DNA of 64,000 nucleotides from Geobacillus subterraneus (GTDB lineage Bacteria > Bacillota > Bacilli > Bacillales > Anoxybacillaceae). Below the pieces are notes generated by a model that worked only from the letters and a program-made list of their open reading frames with translations, was not told where the DNA came from and searched no databases. The position numbers and the translations under genes were made by a program. This document shows, one piece after another, positions 9,034-16,876 of the stretch. The stretch spans positions 1,116,001-1,180,000 of the forward strand of contig NZ_CP014342.1 in NCBI RefSeq assembly GCF_001618685.1, in the 5' to 3' direction. Position 1 is the first letter of the stretch. Every line of letters begins with the position of its first letter.

Positions 9034-9414
9034 ATGGATATGACTCAAATGATCGTTAATGTGAGTGGGCTGCTCCTTATTGTTTTCGTTGCTTGGTTTT
9101 TCTGGGGGCCTAAAAAGGGCGGATACAAAGCTACCTTCACCCCATCTGGATATCAAGAAGCAGAAATAATCGTCAAAGGTGGCTATACTCCACACATTGT
9201 TATAGTAAAAAAAGGAAAGCCGGTGAAGTTTCAATTTATTCGCAAAGAGGAAAACTCTTGTTCGGAAATGGTTGTATTTCCTGAATTCAATAAAAGTGCG
9301 GCTCTCCCTGTTGGGGAAAAGGTGACGGTTGAATTTCTGCCAAAAGAAAGCGGAGAATATTCGTTTCAATGTCAAATGGGGATGTATCGCGGGAAAGTAG
9401 TTGTCCAGGATTAA
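9034..9414 (+). CDS. Membrane-anchored cupredoxin-like protein
   Basis: One N-terminal membrane helix (about residues 5-25) is followed by a compact beta-rich domain of the cupredoxin (EfeO/plastocyanin-like) type. Possible copper ligands are H in YTPHIV, C in ENSCSEM and the C and Met of FQCQMGMY. The domain would sit outside the membrane and could accept copper from, or oxidise it near, the P-type ATPase encoded just upstream. AAAGGAGG lies seven bases before the ATG at 9034, within the end of the ATPase gene, so the two genes are almost certainly co-translated. Length is 126 residues. A direct role in copper handling is inferred from domain and context. Confidence 0.85.
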   Translation: MDMTQMIVNVSGLLLIVFVAWFFWGPKKGGYKATFTPSGYQEAEIIVKGGYTPHIVIVKKGKPVKFQFIRKEENSCSEMVVFPEFNKSAALPVGEKVTVEFLPKESGEYSFQCQMGMYRGKVVVQD

Positions 9415-9475
9415 AAGATGACATAGTGGTTTTTTCATAAAAGCTGTAAACTAAGCGGAAGAGGAGAGAGACGGA

Positions 9476-9600
9476 GTCAACTACCCCCACTTAGCTAACG
9501 CTTGAAGCGGGGGCTTGCAACTCCCCAGAAGTGCGAACGGACTTCGTCCTCCTTCCTTGACTTGGGGTTGCATCAGGGGCAGGTTGACGACTACCCAACG
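9476..9600 (-). ncRNA. Solitary omegaRNA-like right end without its own tnpB
   Basis: This is the reverse-strand repeat of 6466-6590 (about 121 of 125 bases identical). If transcribed it would carry a different guide, beginning TCCGTCTCTC, and could serve the TnpB encoded 3 kb away. Expression is not shown. Confidence 0.5.
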
Positions 9601-9868
9601 ACATAGGTCATGCCTATATCGCTACCGAGTGGCTCGGCATGTCTGTAGGCAGTACTTGACTTCCACGCACAACAGACGGATGTACGATCGATGTTTTACG
9701 GTTGCAACGTTTCCTGCAACCAACTCCCTACATCGAGTAACGGGGATTGGAGTGCCTTGATTCAACGGTTTTCTCCACATTCTTATTCTATCATATACAA
9801 AAGAAAGGAGGAAGGGCGATTCCTCCCCGACTTTCGCTCTCGCTTAGAAGTCGGGGTCTCCTCGCCAA
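9476..9868 (-). mobile_element. Internally deleted IS200/IS605-type element (right end plus left-end hairpin)
   Basis: Reading on the minus strand, the left end at about 9868 has a hairpin CCCCGACTT/AAGTCGGGG inside an outer GGCGA/TCGCC pair. This organisation matches the left end at 18010-18066. The right end (9476-9600) is nearly identical to the segment following tnpB at 6466-6590. Between them only a 51-codon open frame (start near 9777, MWRKPLNQGTPIPV) remains, which I do not recognise; no tnpA or tnpB core is present. It is a non-autonomous palindrome-associated derivative. Confidence 0.75.
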
Positions 9869-9870
9869 AG

Positions 9871-10065
9871 ATGATGAATTGGGCTAATCTTTTAATATTG
9901 TTACTATGTCCTTTAATGATGCTATTTTGTATGAGAGGACATAAGCATCATAAACATCATGATCATCATTCTTCTGATCATCATTCCATCAAGGAATTAC
10001 AGGATCAGATTACAAAATTACAGACAGACAATGAACGATTAAAGGAACAATTAAAAAGTAGATGA
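9871..10065 (+). CDS. Small His-rich membrane protein (DUF2933-like)
   Basis: The 64-residue product has one membrane helix (about 4-20, with LCPLMMLFC). A cluster of ten His follows (HKHHKHHDHHSSDHH, residues 24-38), and a short coiled coil ends the protein (KELQDQITKLQTDNERLKEQ). The His cluster suggests metal binding. Small proteins of this DUF2933 type are frequent near copper genes. The IS200/IS605 derivative ends immediately before the ATG, so the native ribosome site and promoter have been replaced and no good Shine-Dalgarno sequence is visible. Expression may therefore be poor. A strong hairpin follows the gene. Confidence 0.75.
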   Translation: MMNWANLLILLLCPLMMLFCMRGHKHHKHHDHHSSDHHSIKELQDQITKLQTDNERLKEQLKSR

Positions 10066-10073
10066 GTGGTGAG

Positions 10074-10111
10074 AAGTGTGTACTAAAAGTGCTCGCTTTT
10101 AGTACACACTT
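10074..10111 (+). terminator. Strong 16-bp hairpin after the His-rich small gene
   Basis: AAGTGTGTACTAAAAG pairs perfectly with CTTTTAGTACACACTT around a 6-nt loop. The following T-run is short, so this is a terminator or mRNA-stabilising hairpin. Confidence 0.7.
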
Positions 10112-10183
10112 GGCTTTTATGTTTAAGTTTTACATACAACTAAGTGGAATAGCATACAAAAATATGTTGGAGAAAGGTGGTTG

Positions 10184-10573
10184 ATGAAAGTGTTTCATTA
10201 TACGGTTGAAGTACAAAAGGAAATGAATGAAACGATGGAAATATTGGAGGAGAGTTTAAAAAGAGAAGGATTCGGAGTTTTGTGGAAATTTAGCGTCACG
10301 GAAAAGCTTCAAGAAAAAGGATTCGATTTTCAAACACCGTTTGTGATTTTGGAAGTATGCAATCCTCAAGAGGCAGCGCGTGTACTTTCTGAAAATTTAT
10401 TGGCAGGTTATTTTTTGCCATGCAAAATCGTGGTGTATAAAGAAAATGAAACGACAAAAATTGGGATGCCAAAACCAACCATGTTGATCAGCATGATGAA
10501 TAATGAACAATTGGAACACTTAGCCGAGGATATTGAAAAAAGATTGATATCCTGCATCAATGAGTGTAAATAA
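10184..10573 (+). CDS. DUF302 domain protein
   Basis: A cytosolic protein of 129 residues covers the whole DUF302 fold (FHYTVEVQKEMNE at the start; the core around TPFVILEVCNPQEAARVL). DUF302 proteins form small alpha/beta dimers of unproved function and often occur with copper or sulfur genes; the family is uncharacterised biochemically. Cys at ILEVCNP and LPCKIVV, plus CINEC near the end, could bind metal, but this is speculation. AAAGGTGG lies just upstream; the ATG at 10184 is preferred to the TTG before it. It appears monocistronic, between two hairpins. Confidence 0.8.
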   Translation: MKVFHYTVEVQKEMNETMEILEESLKREGFGVLWKFSVTEKLQEKGFDFQTPFVILEVCNPQEAARVLSENLLAGYFLPCKIVVYKENETTKIGMPKPTMLISMMNNEQLEHLAEDIEKRLISCINECK

Positions 10574-10604
10574 AATAAAGTGAAAATCACATTGTTTTTT
10601 GATA

Positions 10605-10634
10605 AAAAGCCTTTTATTAGGCTTTTTTTTTTTT
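10605..10634 (+). terminator. Terminator after the DUF302 gene
   Basis: AAAAGCC/GGCTTTT stem followed by an uninterrupted T-run of about ten bases. Confidence 0.85.
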
Positions 10635-10716
10635 ATGGAATTTGGGAAAAGTTTAAAAGTAATAACAAATGGGGATAAATACAATAAAGAAAAGATTCTT
10701 TCAGGGAGGATTACAT

Positions 10717-12018
10717 ATGATCAGTAAATTACTTAGGGGAGCGCTAGTAGCTGTGCTACCTGTCTTTATCATTACTGGATGTAACAATCAAAACAATGAC
10801 CATAATCAGATGAATCATGATTCGAAAGAAATGGATCATGCAAATATGAATCATGAAGATATGGATATGTCCTCCAATGATAAAGACAAAGGTAACAAAA
10901 CAAATGAAATGGAGTTCGCGAAGCCGCCAAACTCATTCAACCGTTTAGCAAGCCAAAACATGATCGTAACAGCGACGAAAAACGTTACTCGTATCAACAC
11001 GGATGATCCTATTGAGTTATCCGTCATGGTTTCACAAACGGTTTGGCCTGCCACTCATAAAGAAAACCAGCCCGGCGGAATTATTTTAGTGCCCGTTGAA
11101 AGTTGGCAAATCGCATTGGCAAGTGTAGACTTAATTCATCATCCGAGCAACGGCCCTGTTTTATTTACAAAAGATCAGAAAATACCAGATGCCGTCTTAA
11201 AGGAAATAAACCGCCTTCAGCCTTTAGGCACAGCTGACGGTACGCAAATTATGGTGATGGGAAATCTTGGTAAAAGTGAACTAGATAAATTAAAGAATTT
11301 TAAGCTGAAACAAATTAGTGAAACAGATCCAGCTGCGTTTGCGAAAGAAATTGACCAATTTTACAGCGACATTGCCGGCAAGACCCCGCAAAGCGTGATG
11401 ATTGGTTCTTTGGAAGATAAGGCAAAATTGTACACTCTTATAGCTGCCAATTGGATTGCCCACATGGAAGAACCGTTGTTGTATGTTACGGCAAATGACA
11501 TTCCGCAACCAACGAAAGAGGCGTTACAGCAAAGAAAAGGAAAAGCAAATATATACCTTTTAGGTCCCGAATCAGTAATCTCTAAAGAAGTGGAAAACGA
11601 ACTAAAATCATTTGGCACTGTTGTCCGAATCGCAGGCGATACACCGGTGCAACAATCCGTTTCTTTTGCTACTTATAAAGATGAAAAAACAAAATTTGGC
11701 TGGGGGCTAAATAATCCGGGGCATGGCGTATCATTTATTTCAACGAAAACCCCTGAATTAGCGATTGCAGCTGCGCCATTTTCTCATCTAGGAAAGCACG
11801 CACCTTTAATATGGCTAGAGAATGGAGCATTAACGACGGATGTATATGAATTTTTAGCTCGTTTAAAACCAACTTTTACTGTTGAGCCAACAGAGGGACC
11901 GTATAACCATGCATTTTTATCTGGTACATTCCGTTCCATCTCTTATCAAACACAAGGAATCATCGATGAAAAGCTCGAAATTATTCCCGCAACCGGAGAA
12001 GGACATGCAGGGCATTAG
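10717..12018 (+). CDS. Met/His-rich lipoprotein with cell-wall-binding-repeat-like domain
   Basis: A type II signal peptide (MISKLLRGALVAVLPVF) ends in the lipobox ITGC, so the mature protein would be a membrane lipoprotein. Next is a linker of about 40 residues rich in Met, His, Asp and Asn (NHDSKEMDHANMNHEDMDM), a likely copper-binding tether. The remaining 330 residues have repeated alpha/beta units resembling the CW_binding_2 fold (for example MIGSLEDKAKLYTLIAAN and GTVVRIAGDTPVQQSV). The start at 10717 has AGGAGG nine bases upstream; the longer frame from 10669 would bury the signal peptide. The island's own Lgt could modify it. A strong terminator follows. The role in copper binding is inferred from composition. 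Confidence 0.8.
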   Translation: MISKLLRGALVAVLPVFIITGCNNQNNDHNQMNHDSKEMDHANMNHEDMDMSSNDKDKGNKTNEMEFAKPPNSFNRLASQNMIVTATKNVTRINTDDPIELSVMVSQTVWPATHKENQPGGIILVPVESWQIALASVDLIHHPSNGPVLFTKDQKIPDAVLKEINRLQPLGTADGTQIMVMGNLGKSELDKLKNFKLKQISETDPAAFAKEIDQFYSDIAGKTPQSVMIGSLEDKAKLYTLIAANWIAHMEEPLLYVTANDIPQPTKEALQQRKGKANIYLLGPESVISKEVENELKSFGTVVRIAGDTPVQQSVSFATYKDEKTKFGWGLNNPGHGVSFISTKTPELAIAAAPFSHLGKHAPLIWLENGALTTDVYEFLARLKPTFTVEPTEGPYNHAFLSGTFRSISYQTQGIIDEKLEIIPATGEGHAGH

Positions 12019-12041
12019 AAGCACGTAAATCTATATACGCA

Positions 12042-12077
12042 AAACAGCTTGCAAGCCGAGCAAGCTGTTTTTTTTAT
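12042..12077 (+). terminator. Terminator after the Met/His-rich lipoprotein
   Basis: AACAGCTTGC pairs with GCAAGCTGTT and is followed by a T-run. The 220 bp from here to the IS4 copy contain no gene I can recognise. Confidence 0.88.
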
Positions 12078-12299
12078 TTTTGAAACTTGTGGTGTTAATA
12101 TGATGATGCAAACATATGGCATTCAACTAACATCAAAGGTTCTTGAATTATTCGCATATCATCACATACAACTTCTACAAGCTAATTTGTAATGATTCAT
12201 GTTGTTTAAGAAACATGTAAGCAACAAAGTATGATTATGATGACAGAGCCATTAGGCCATTAGAAATTCTAATCGATTTTTGAAAATATCTAATTACTA

Positions 12300-13548
12300 C
12301 ACGAGTGTTGATTATCCAAAATTATACATACGCCTTCCATAAATTTGGGCATACTCAAACAAAGCAGCGGCCATCCCGGATTTCCAATCGAGAGGAAGCT
12401 GCCCAGAGAAAAAACGGCGAACGAACGAAATGAAGGAAAGAGAGACGTTCGTCTGTTTTTTGGTTTGATCATACAGCCATCGCAGCAACACATACGCGAT
12501 GAACGCCGCAAACAGTTGGTTGTATACCGCATTTTCCGTCGTGCCAAACAAGGTCGGGACATTCAGATATTGCTTCACCCAACGGAAAAAGACTTCAACG
12601 GTCCAACGTTGTTGGTACATGTCGGCAATGGTTTCCGCAGACGCATGGAAGAGGTTCGTCACGACCCGAATGTCGCGGCCATTTGCATCTCGAAAGATCA
12701 CTACCCGGTGACGCTTGGTCGATCGGCATTGTTTCGTCCCCAACTGGCACGTGAAGTCGGCTTGAACCGATGAAGATGTGCTGGAAAGGCGTTTCAAGCT
12801 TTTTTTCTGATGAAGTTCGATGTTGTCCTTCATTCGAATGACAAAGAGCTGATGCTGCTCCACAAATCGATCGAGGCGTTCGATTTTGAAATACGCCCGG
12901 TCTTCCACCAGCACTTGTTGAGCGTTCGTCAACTGTTCTCCCACTGGGCCATCGTGACGCAGTCCGGTCGTTTCCACCACGTCTGCCGGCAGCGAGGATT
13001 CCGGCGAATACGCGACGTGCAGCTTCACTCCGGCGCGTTCGCCGTGATACGGCGCCCATGGGAGGCGGTTTTTCCCGACCGTGACGGTCGTCGAATCCAC
13101 CACCCGAAGCGGTTTGGGAAACCGAAGCGAACGGCGGGTTTGGCGGTTGCACTTGGAAATGATCAACGCCAACAAGCGTTTCATGATGTCATAGGGAACT
13201 TCTTTCGCTTTCTTGGATACAGTTGAATAATGGAATCGCGGCAATCCATACAGAGGCCCCACATCGGCTCCGTGGCGAAAGCTTTTCCATTGATGCATGG
13301 CGGCCAGCAGGAAGAAGTGAATCAACTCGCGCAACGTAAAGGTTCGAGACGAATCACGATACCCAACCGCTTCGGCAATCAGTTGAATCTCTTCATCCGA
13401 AACAAGTTTTTGCATCAAATTCGGGAGTGTGGTATGCTTGTTCATAGAGAGCACCTCCTGGGTTTGTTTGTGTCGTTACTCACATTCTACAGGAAAGGTG
13501 CTCTTTTTTCTATACCCTTTGGATTTTATTGGATAATCAACACGCCTG
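12300..13548 (-). mobile_element. IS4-family element (IS5377-like), copy 2, with 9-bp target duplication
   Basis: Same 1249-bp length, ends and orientation as copy 1. It is flanked by the direct repeat TAATTACTA (12291-12299 and 13549-13557), which fits the 9-12 bp duplications of IS4. The right-hand duplication overlaps the first three bases of MITE copy 2, so the IS inserted at the tip of an already resident MITE. Confidence 0.9.
12312..13445 (-). CDS. IS4-family transposase, copy 2
   Basis: This is a near-identical duplicate of the copy 1 transposase (377 residues from the ATG at 13445, AGGAGGTG upstream). The D, D and YREK-type E motifs are all present and the frame is open. The clear target duplication around this copy indicates a simple insertion, so it probably represents a functional element. 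Confidence 0.92.
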   Translation of the reverse strand: MNKHTTLPNLMQKLVSDEEIQLIAEAVGYRDSSRTFTLRELIHFFLLAAMHQWKSFRHGADVGPLYGLPRFHYSTVSKKAKEVPYDIMKRLLALIISKCNRQTRRSLRFPKPLRVVDSTTVTVGKNRLPWAPYHGERAGVKLHVAYSPESSLPADVVETTGLRHDGPVGEQLTNAQQVLVEDRAYFKIERLDRFVEQHQLFVIRMKDNIELHQKKSLKRLSSTSSSVQADFTCQLGTKQCRSTKRHRVVIFRDANGRDIRVVTNLFHASAETIADMYQQRWTVEVFFRWVKQYLNVPTLFGTTENAVYNQLFAAFIAYVLLRWLYDQTKKQTNVSLSFISFVRRFFSGQLPLDWKSGMAAALFEYAQIYGRRMYNFG

Positions 13549-13554
13549 TAATTA

Positions 13555-13677
13555 CTATATAAGTTGCAATTTTGTTTTACATGGCATTGTTCGCTCTTCT
13601 TGCCACCGTGCCAGCTTGTTAGGTGATAAAGTAAAGACGGACATGGAGGTCGGAATTTCTTTATTACAACCTATATA
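13555..13677 (+). repeat. 123-bp MITE-like repeat, copy 2
   Basis: Perfect inverted copy of 2345-2467. It ends CAACCTATATA and is followed by ATGATAATT; the same nonamer occurs at 2330-2338 just outside copy 1. The copies face each other across 11 kb. Confidence 0.75.
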
Positions 13678-13772
13678 ATGATAATTCGCGACAAAAATTT
13701 GTAAATGTTTATGAACACTTTCTCCATAATTCTCCTTTATTCTAAAACCAGAAAAGGATGGAGGTGTTGAAA

Positions 13773-14039
13773 ATGAAAAAACTTATTTCAGGTTTGTTCG
13801 TCCTTGTTTCAGCTTTTGTATTAGCTACAGCTGTTTTTGCAGCAAATAAAAATGATAATAATGATTGGAAAGAAATGTTGCCAATGATGAAACAAATGCA
13901 TCCAAATTTATCAGAGGAACAATTACAAAAAATGTATGAACAGTGTCGAAATACTAAAAATATGGATCAAATGATGGAACATATGATGAATAATAGCAAA
14001 ACGAATCAACAAATGATGAAACAAGGATATATGATGTAA
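13773..14039 (+). CDS. Small secreted Met-rich protein
   Basis: The 88-residue product has a Sec signal peptide (MKKLISGLFVLVSAFVLATAVFA, cleavage likely after AVFA). The mature part is short, with 14 Met in about 64 residues and motifs such as MLPMMKQMHPN and MDQMMEHMMNN. Such Met clusters bind Cu+ or act as methionine sinks outside the cell. A single Cys lies in YEQCRN. GGAGGTG precedes the ATG at 13773. MITE copy 2 lies just upstream and may have displaced part of the promoter; a weak match to the island box (TTCTCCATAATT followed after 6 bp by TATTCT) is present around 13724. Function is inferred from composition and context. Confidence 0.75.
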   Translation: MKKLISGLFVLVSAFVLATAVFAANKNDNNDWKEMLPMMKQMHPNLSEEQLQKMYEQCRNTKNMDQMMEHMMNNSKTNQQMMKQGYMM

Positions 14040-14052
14040 AGATCAGTTATTG

Positions 14053-14086
14053 AAACACTGTAGGCTTAAAACTACAGTGTTTTTTT
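14053..14086 (+). terminator. Terminator after the Met-rich gene
   Basis: AAACACTGTAG pairs with CTACAGTGTTT and a T-run follows. Confidence 0.88.
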
Positions 14087-14147
14087 CGTCCGCCTATTGT
14101 TGTATGATATTTGCAAGGCAATATTCGTGTGTATTTTTCACTGTAAA

Positions 14148-14180
14148 ATCCATCGATTCTGCAAATTTATGTTGTAAAAT
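14148..14180 (+). promoter_or_regulatory. Island promoter box B (upstream of the sensor kinase)
   Basis: ATCCATCGA then TTCTGCAAATTT (14148-14168) is followed after 6 bp by TAAAAT (14175-14180). It matches the best box (15779) at 18 of 21 positions. Confidence 0.65.
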
Positions 14181-14233
14181 AAAAAGCGCTCTACATAAAA
14201 GCAATAATGAGCTCTTATAAGGAAGGGACAAAA

Positions 14234-15121
14234 GTGCGAAAAATTTCGTTTAAGTTAGGGCTATTATTTTTTGTCTTTGTGTTAGGAATCGAAACGGTTT
14301 TATTTGCGTCGTTATATGTGACACTCGTTAACGCTAGAATTAATGAAGAATTTGAGCAGCTGTTAGCGAGAGGGAACAATCACCGTGATGTATTGGAAAA
14401 AAGCTATCACCCTTCTACGTTAGAACATGTCACCATGATGGAGTCGGAAGCGGAGACCGACGTCGTTATTACCAATGACAAGGGGAAGATACTATATTTT
14501 TCAGATCATATTTTACCATTTGCTAAAAGAGTAATAAAAAAATCAAATAAAAACATTCCCTATGGCGGAATGATTGTGCAAAAAAATTGGCAAAGAGAGT
14601 CGTATATTTCGACAGTAAGCCCGATTCGGATTGACGGCAAGAGCAAAGGATATGTGTACATGTTTCAGCATACGGCTTCCATTCAAAACATGATTGATAG
14701 GCTAAAACATCATTTTCTAGTCGTGGGCATTCTTTCCGTCTTTTTGACCATTATGACGATTGCTTTTTTATCAAGAGTCATTACGATTCCGCTCATTCGG
14801 ATGAAACAAGCGACCGAAAAACTGAGCAAGGGGGACTTTTCTGTCCGCCTGCAAGTAAAAGGAGAAGATGAGTTGGCACAGTTAGGAAAAGCGATTCAAA
14901 CATTGGCAAAGGATTTAGAATACTTAAAAAAAGAAAGAAACGAATTTCTCGCTAGTATTTCTCATGAACTTCGTACTCCGCTCACGTATGTCAAAGGATA
15001 TGCGGACATCGCGAGAAGGCCAACTATCGAGGAGGAAGAAAGAGCGAAATATTTGTCCATTATTTATGAAGAAGCAGAGCATATGCAAAAGTTAGTGAAA
15101 GACTTGTCGTTTGGGGTGTAG
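14234..15121 (+). pseudogene. Sensor histidine kinase, truncated before the ATPase domain
   Basis: The coded part (295 residues from a GTG at 14234 with AAGGAAGGG upstream) has a first membrane helix (about 8-30), an extracytoplasmic sensor region (about 31-160), a second helix, a HAMP domain and the dimerisation/phospho-acceptor box SISHELRTPLTYVKGYADIA. It stops 40 residues later at LVKDLSFGV, with no HATPase domain (N, G1, F and G2 boxes absent). No response regulator lies beside it. It is therefore a remnant of a two-component pair whose regulator and kinase core were deleted, probably in one event, before the TVP38 gene. It cannot autophosphorylate. It may be the former sensor for the island promoters; that link is inference. 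Confidence 0.85.
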
Positions 15122-15151
15122 GATATAAATGGGGGGATAAGGTAAAAAGAA

Positions 15152-15733
15152 ATGGAAGAGAAGCTCATTACATTGTTTCATACATATGAAAGCGTTGCTT
15201 ATCTCATTAGTATTGCGATCAATATTGTGATCAGTATTTTAGGCGTTGTACCGAGCGTATTTCTCACTGCAGCTAACTTGGCGGTATTCGGTTTTTGGAA
15301 AGGCACCTTTTTATCGTTTGTAGGGGAAGCTGTTGGGGCGATTGTTTCTTTCGTTTTATATCGAAAAGGATTTCACAAACTTTCGGAAACGAAATGGTTT
15401 TCCTATCCGAAAGTGAAACGTTTGCTTGAGGCAGAAGGGGTAGAAGCCTTTTCGCTTGTTTTGTCTTTGCGTCTTCTTCCTTTTGTTCCGTCGGGACTTG
15501 TGACGTTTGTGGCAGCGATCGGACACACCTCCTTACTGATCTTTATCATTGCCAGCTCGCTTGGAAAGCTGCCAGCACTTTTGTTAGAGGCATATTCGGT
15601 TTATCAAGTGATGAATTGGACATGGCAAGGGAAAGTGATATCGACATTTTTGTCTATTTTTTTACTCCTATTTACTTGGAAAAAAATCAATCGAAAAAAG
15701 GCTCGAGCTAACAAAATTGAAAGGGATTTATGA
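15152..15733 (+). CDS. TVP38/TMEM64 (VTT domain) membrane protein
   Basis: The 193-residue integral membrane protein has the VTT/DedA-like layout: hydrophobic segments at about 15-50, 60-75, 115-140 and 165-185, and the conserved re-entrant region FVGEAVGAIVSFVLYRKG with the later FVPSGLVTF. VTT proteins are lipid scramblase-like; bacterial members are broadly linked to envelope homeostasis. GGGGGATAAGG lies upstream of the ATG. It starts 31 bp after the broken kinase gene and may share its promoter. Substrate is unknown. The gene is intact. Confidence 0.85.
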   Translation: MEEKLITLFHTYESVAYLISIAINIVISILGVVPSVFLTAANLAVFGFWKGTFLSFVGEAVGAIVSFVLYRKGFHKLSETKWFSYPKVKRLLEAEGVEAFSLVLSLRLLPFVPSGLVTFVAAIGHTSLLIFIIASSLGKLPALLLEAYSVYQVMNWTWQGKVISTFLSIFLLLFTWKKINRKKARANKIERDL

Positions 15734-15778
15734 AGAGTGACAAAGAAGTTGTTAATATCATATCCAGAGAGAAACAAA

Positions 15779-15811
15779 CTCCATAAATTCTGCAAATTTT
15801 TCTGCTATAAA
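15779..15811 (+). promoter_or_regulatory. Island promoter box C (best match, upstream of the propeller lipoprotein)
   Basis: CTCCATAAA then TTCTGCAAATTT (15779-15799) is followed after 6 bp by TATAAA (15806-15811). This copy equals the consensus of the five sites. Confidence 0.7.
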
Positions 15812-15852
15812 ATATACTATGTCTACTTAATACACGAAAAGGAGTATCAGCA

Positions 15853-16833
15853 ATGAAAAAAATGACGAAAGCGATAATGATTACATCGGCTATTCTTCTT
15901 CTAAGCGCTTGTTCATCATCCAATGAAAAAAAACAGGCCTTTATTACAAGCAAAGAACAAGCAAAATCGAACGTATCTGTTACCAATAATCCTTTCTTTC
16001 AAGAAAAAAAAGAAGGAAAGATCGAGCATTTACATGGAATCGGTTATGCAGGCAACCAAAATGCGATTTACTTTGCTACACATGAGGGGTTACTCGTTTA
16101 CCAAAACAATAAGTGGTATGAAACGACTTCGTATAAACATGATTATATGGGCTTTTCTGCCACAGACGACGGCTTTTATTCATCAGGGCATCCGGAAGAA
16201 GGTTCATCTTTAGGAAATCCACTTGGTCTTGTGAAAAGTTTTGATAATGGACAAACATTGATGAATTTAGGATTTTATAAAGAATCTGATTTTCATTATA
16301 TGACAGTTGGCTATAAAAGCCATACCATTTATGTTGTGAACCAAGAAGAAAATAAAACGCTCGGACAAGGGGTATTTTACAGTAAAGACGACGGCAAAAC
16401 GTGGTCGCCAAGTCAATTGAACGGCCTGCCGCAAACGGCAGCGGGAACGATTGCTGCCCATCCAACGGACGAAAATATGGTCGGAATTAGTACATCGGAA
16501 GGAATTTTTGTTTCGAGAGATAATGGGAATACGTTTGAACGGTTTACTCGAAAAATCAATACGACGACGTTTGCGTTCCAAGAAAAATTCATTGTATTTG
16601 CAGCTGTAGAGAACGATAAACCTATCCTAATCAAACAATCATTAGACACAAAACAAGAGGAAGTTCTTTCTGTTCCTACGCTCGATGAAAAAGACCATAT
16701 CATGTATATGGCCTCTAATCCGAAAAATGAGAAGGAAATTGTGATCGCCACCATGAACGGGGATATTTTCATGACAAAAAATAACGGTGAAAGCTGGACA
16801 AGGATAGCATCGAAAGGGAAAATAAATTTTTAA
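15853..16833 (+). CDS. BNR/VPS10-like beta-propeller lipoprotein (F510_1955 type)
   Basis: A lipoprotein signal peptide (MKKMTKAIMITSAILLLSAC) precedes about 300 residues with repeated BNR-type turns such as SKDDGKTW, SRDNGNTF and TKNNGESW, typical of a sialidase/photosystem-stability-factor-like propeller. The opening EHLHGIGYAGN and the overall plan fit the family named F510_1955 glycosylhydrolase; I know of no demonstrated glycosidase activity. It would be anchored outside the membrane. It has its own island-type promoter and is followed by a terminator, so it is monocistronic. Its constant company with metal and redox genes suggests an envelope role, which is inference. Confidence 0.82.
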   Translation: MKKMTKAIMITSAILLLSACSSSNEKKQAFITSKEQAKSNVSVTNNPFFQEKKEGKIEHLHGIGYAGNQNAIYFATHEGLLVYQNNKWYETTSYKHDYMGFSATDDGFYSSGHPEEGSSLGNPLGLVKSFDNGQTLMNLGFYKESDFHYMTVGYKSHTIYVVNQEENKTLGQGVFYSKDDGKTWSPSQLNGLPQTAAGTIAAHPTDENMVGISTSEGIFVSRDNGNTFERFTRKINTTTFAFQEKFIVFAAVENDKPILIKQSLDTKQEEVLSVPTLDEKDHIMYMASNPKNEKEIVIATMNGDIFMTKNNGESWTRIASKGKINF

Positions 16834-16834
16834 T

Positions 16835-16861
16835 AAAAGACATGCGGAGGCATGTCTTTTT
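16835..16861 (+). terminator. Terminator after the propeller lipoprotein
   Basis: AAAAGACATGC pairs with GCATGTCTTTT around GGAG, with a final T-run. Confidence 0.85.
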
Positions 16862-16876
16862 GCTTAAAATATACCA

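Noticed and set aside
9620-9780. 51-codon minus-strand frame (MWRKPLNQGTPIPV...) considered as an IscB N-terminal (RRXXR) relic
   Set aside because: The likeness to IscB openings is slight, the surrounding ends are of TnpB type, and without a search the assignment cannot be supported.
12160-12200. Another possible copy of the island promoter box (ACTTCTACAAGCTAATTTG)
   Set aside because: The first half of the box is not conserved, the -10 spacing differs by one and no gene follows before the IS4 copy.
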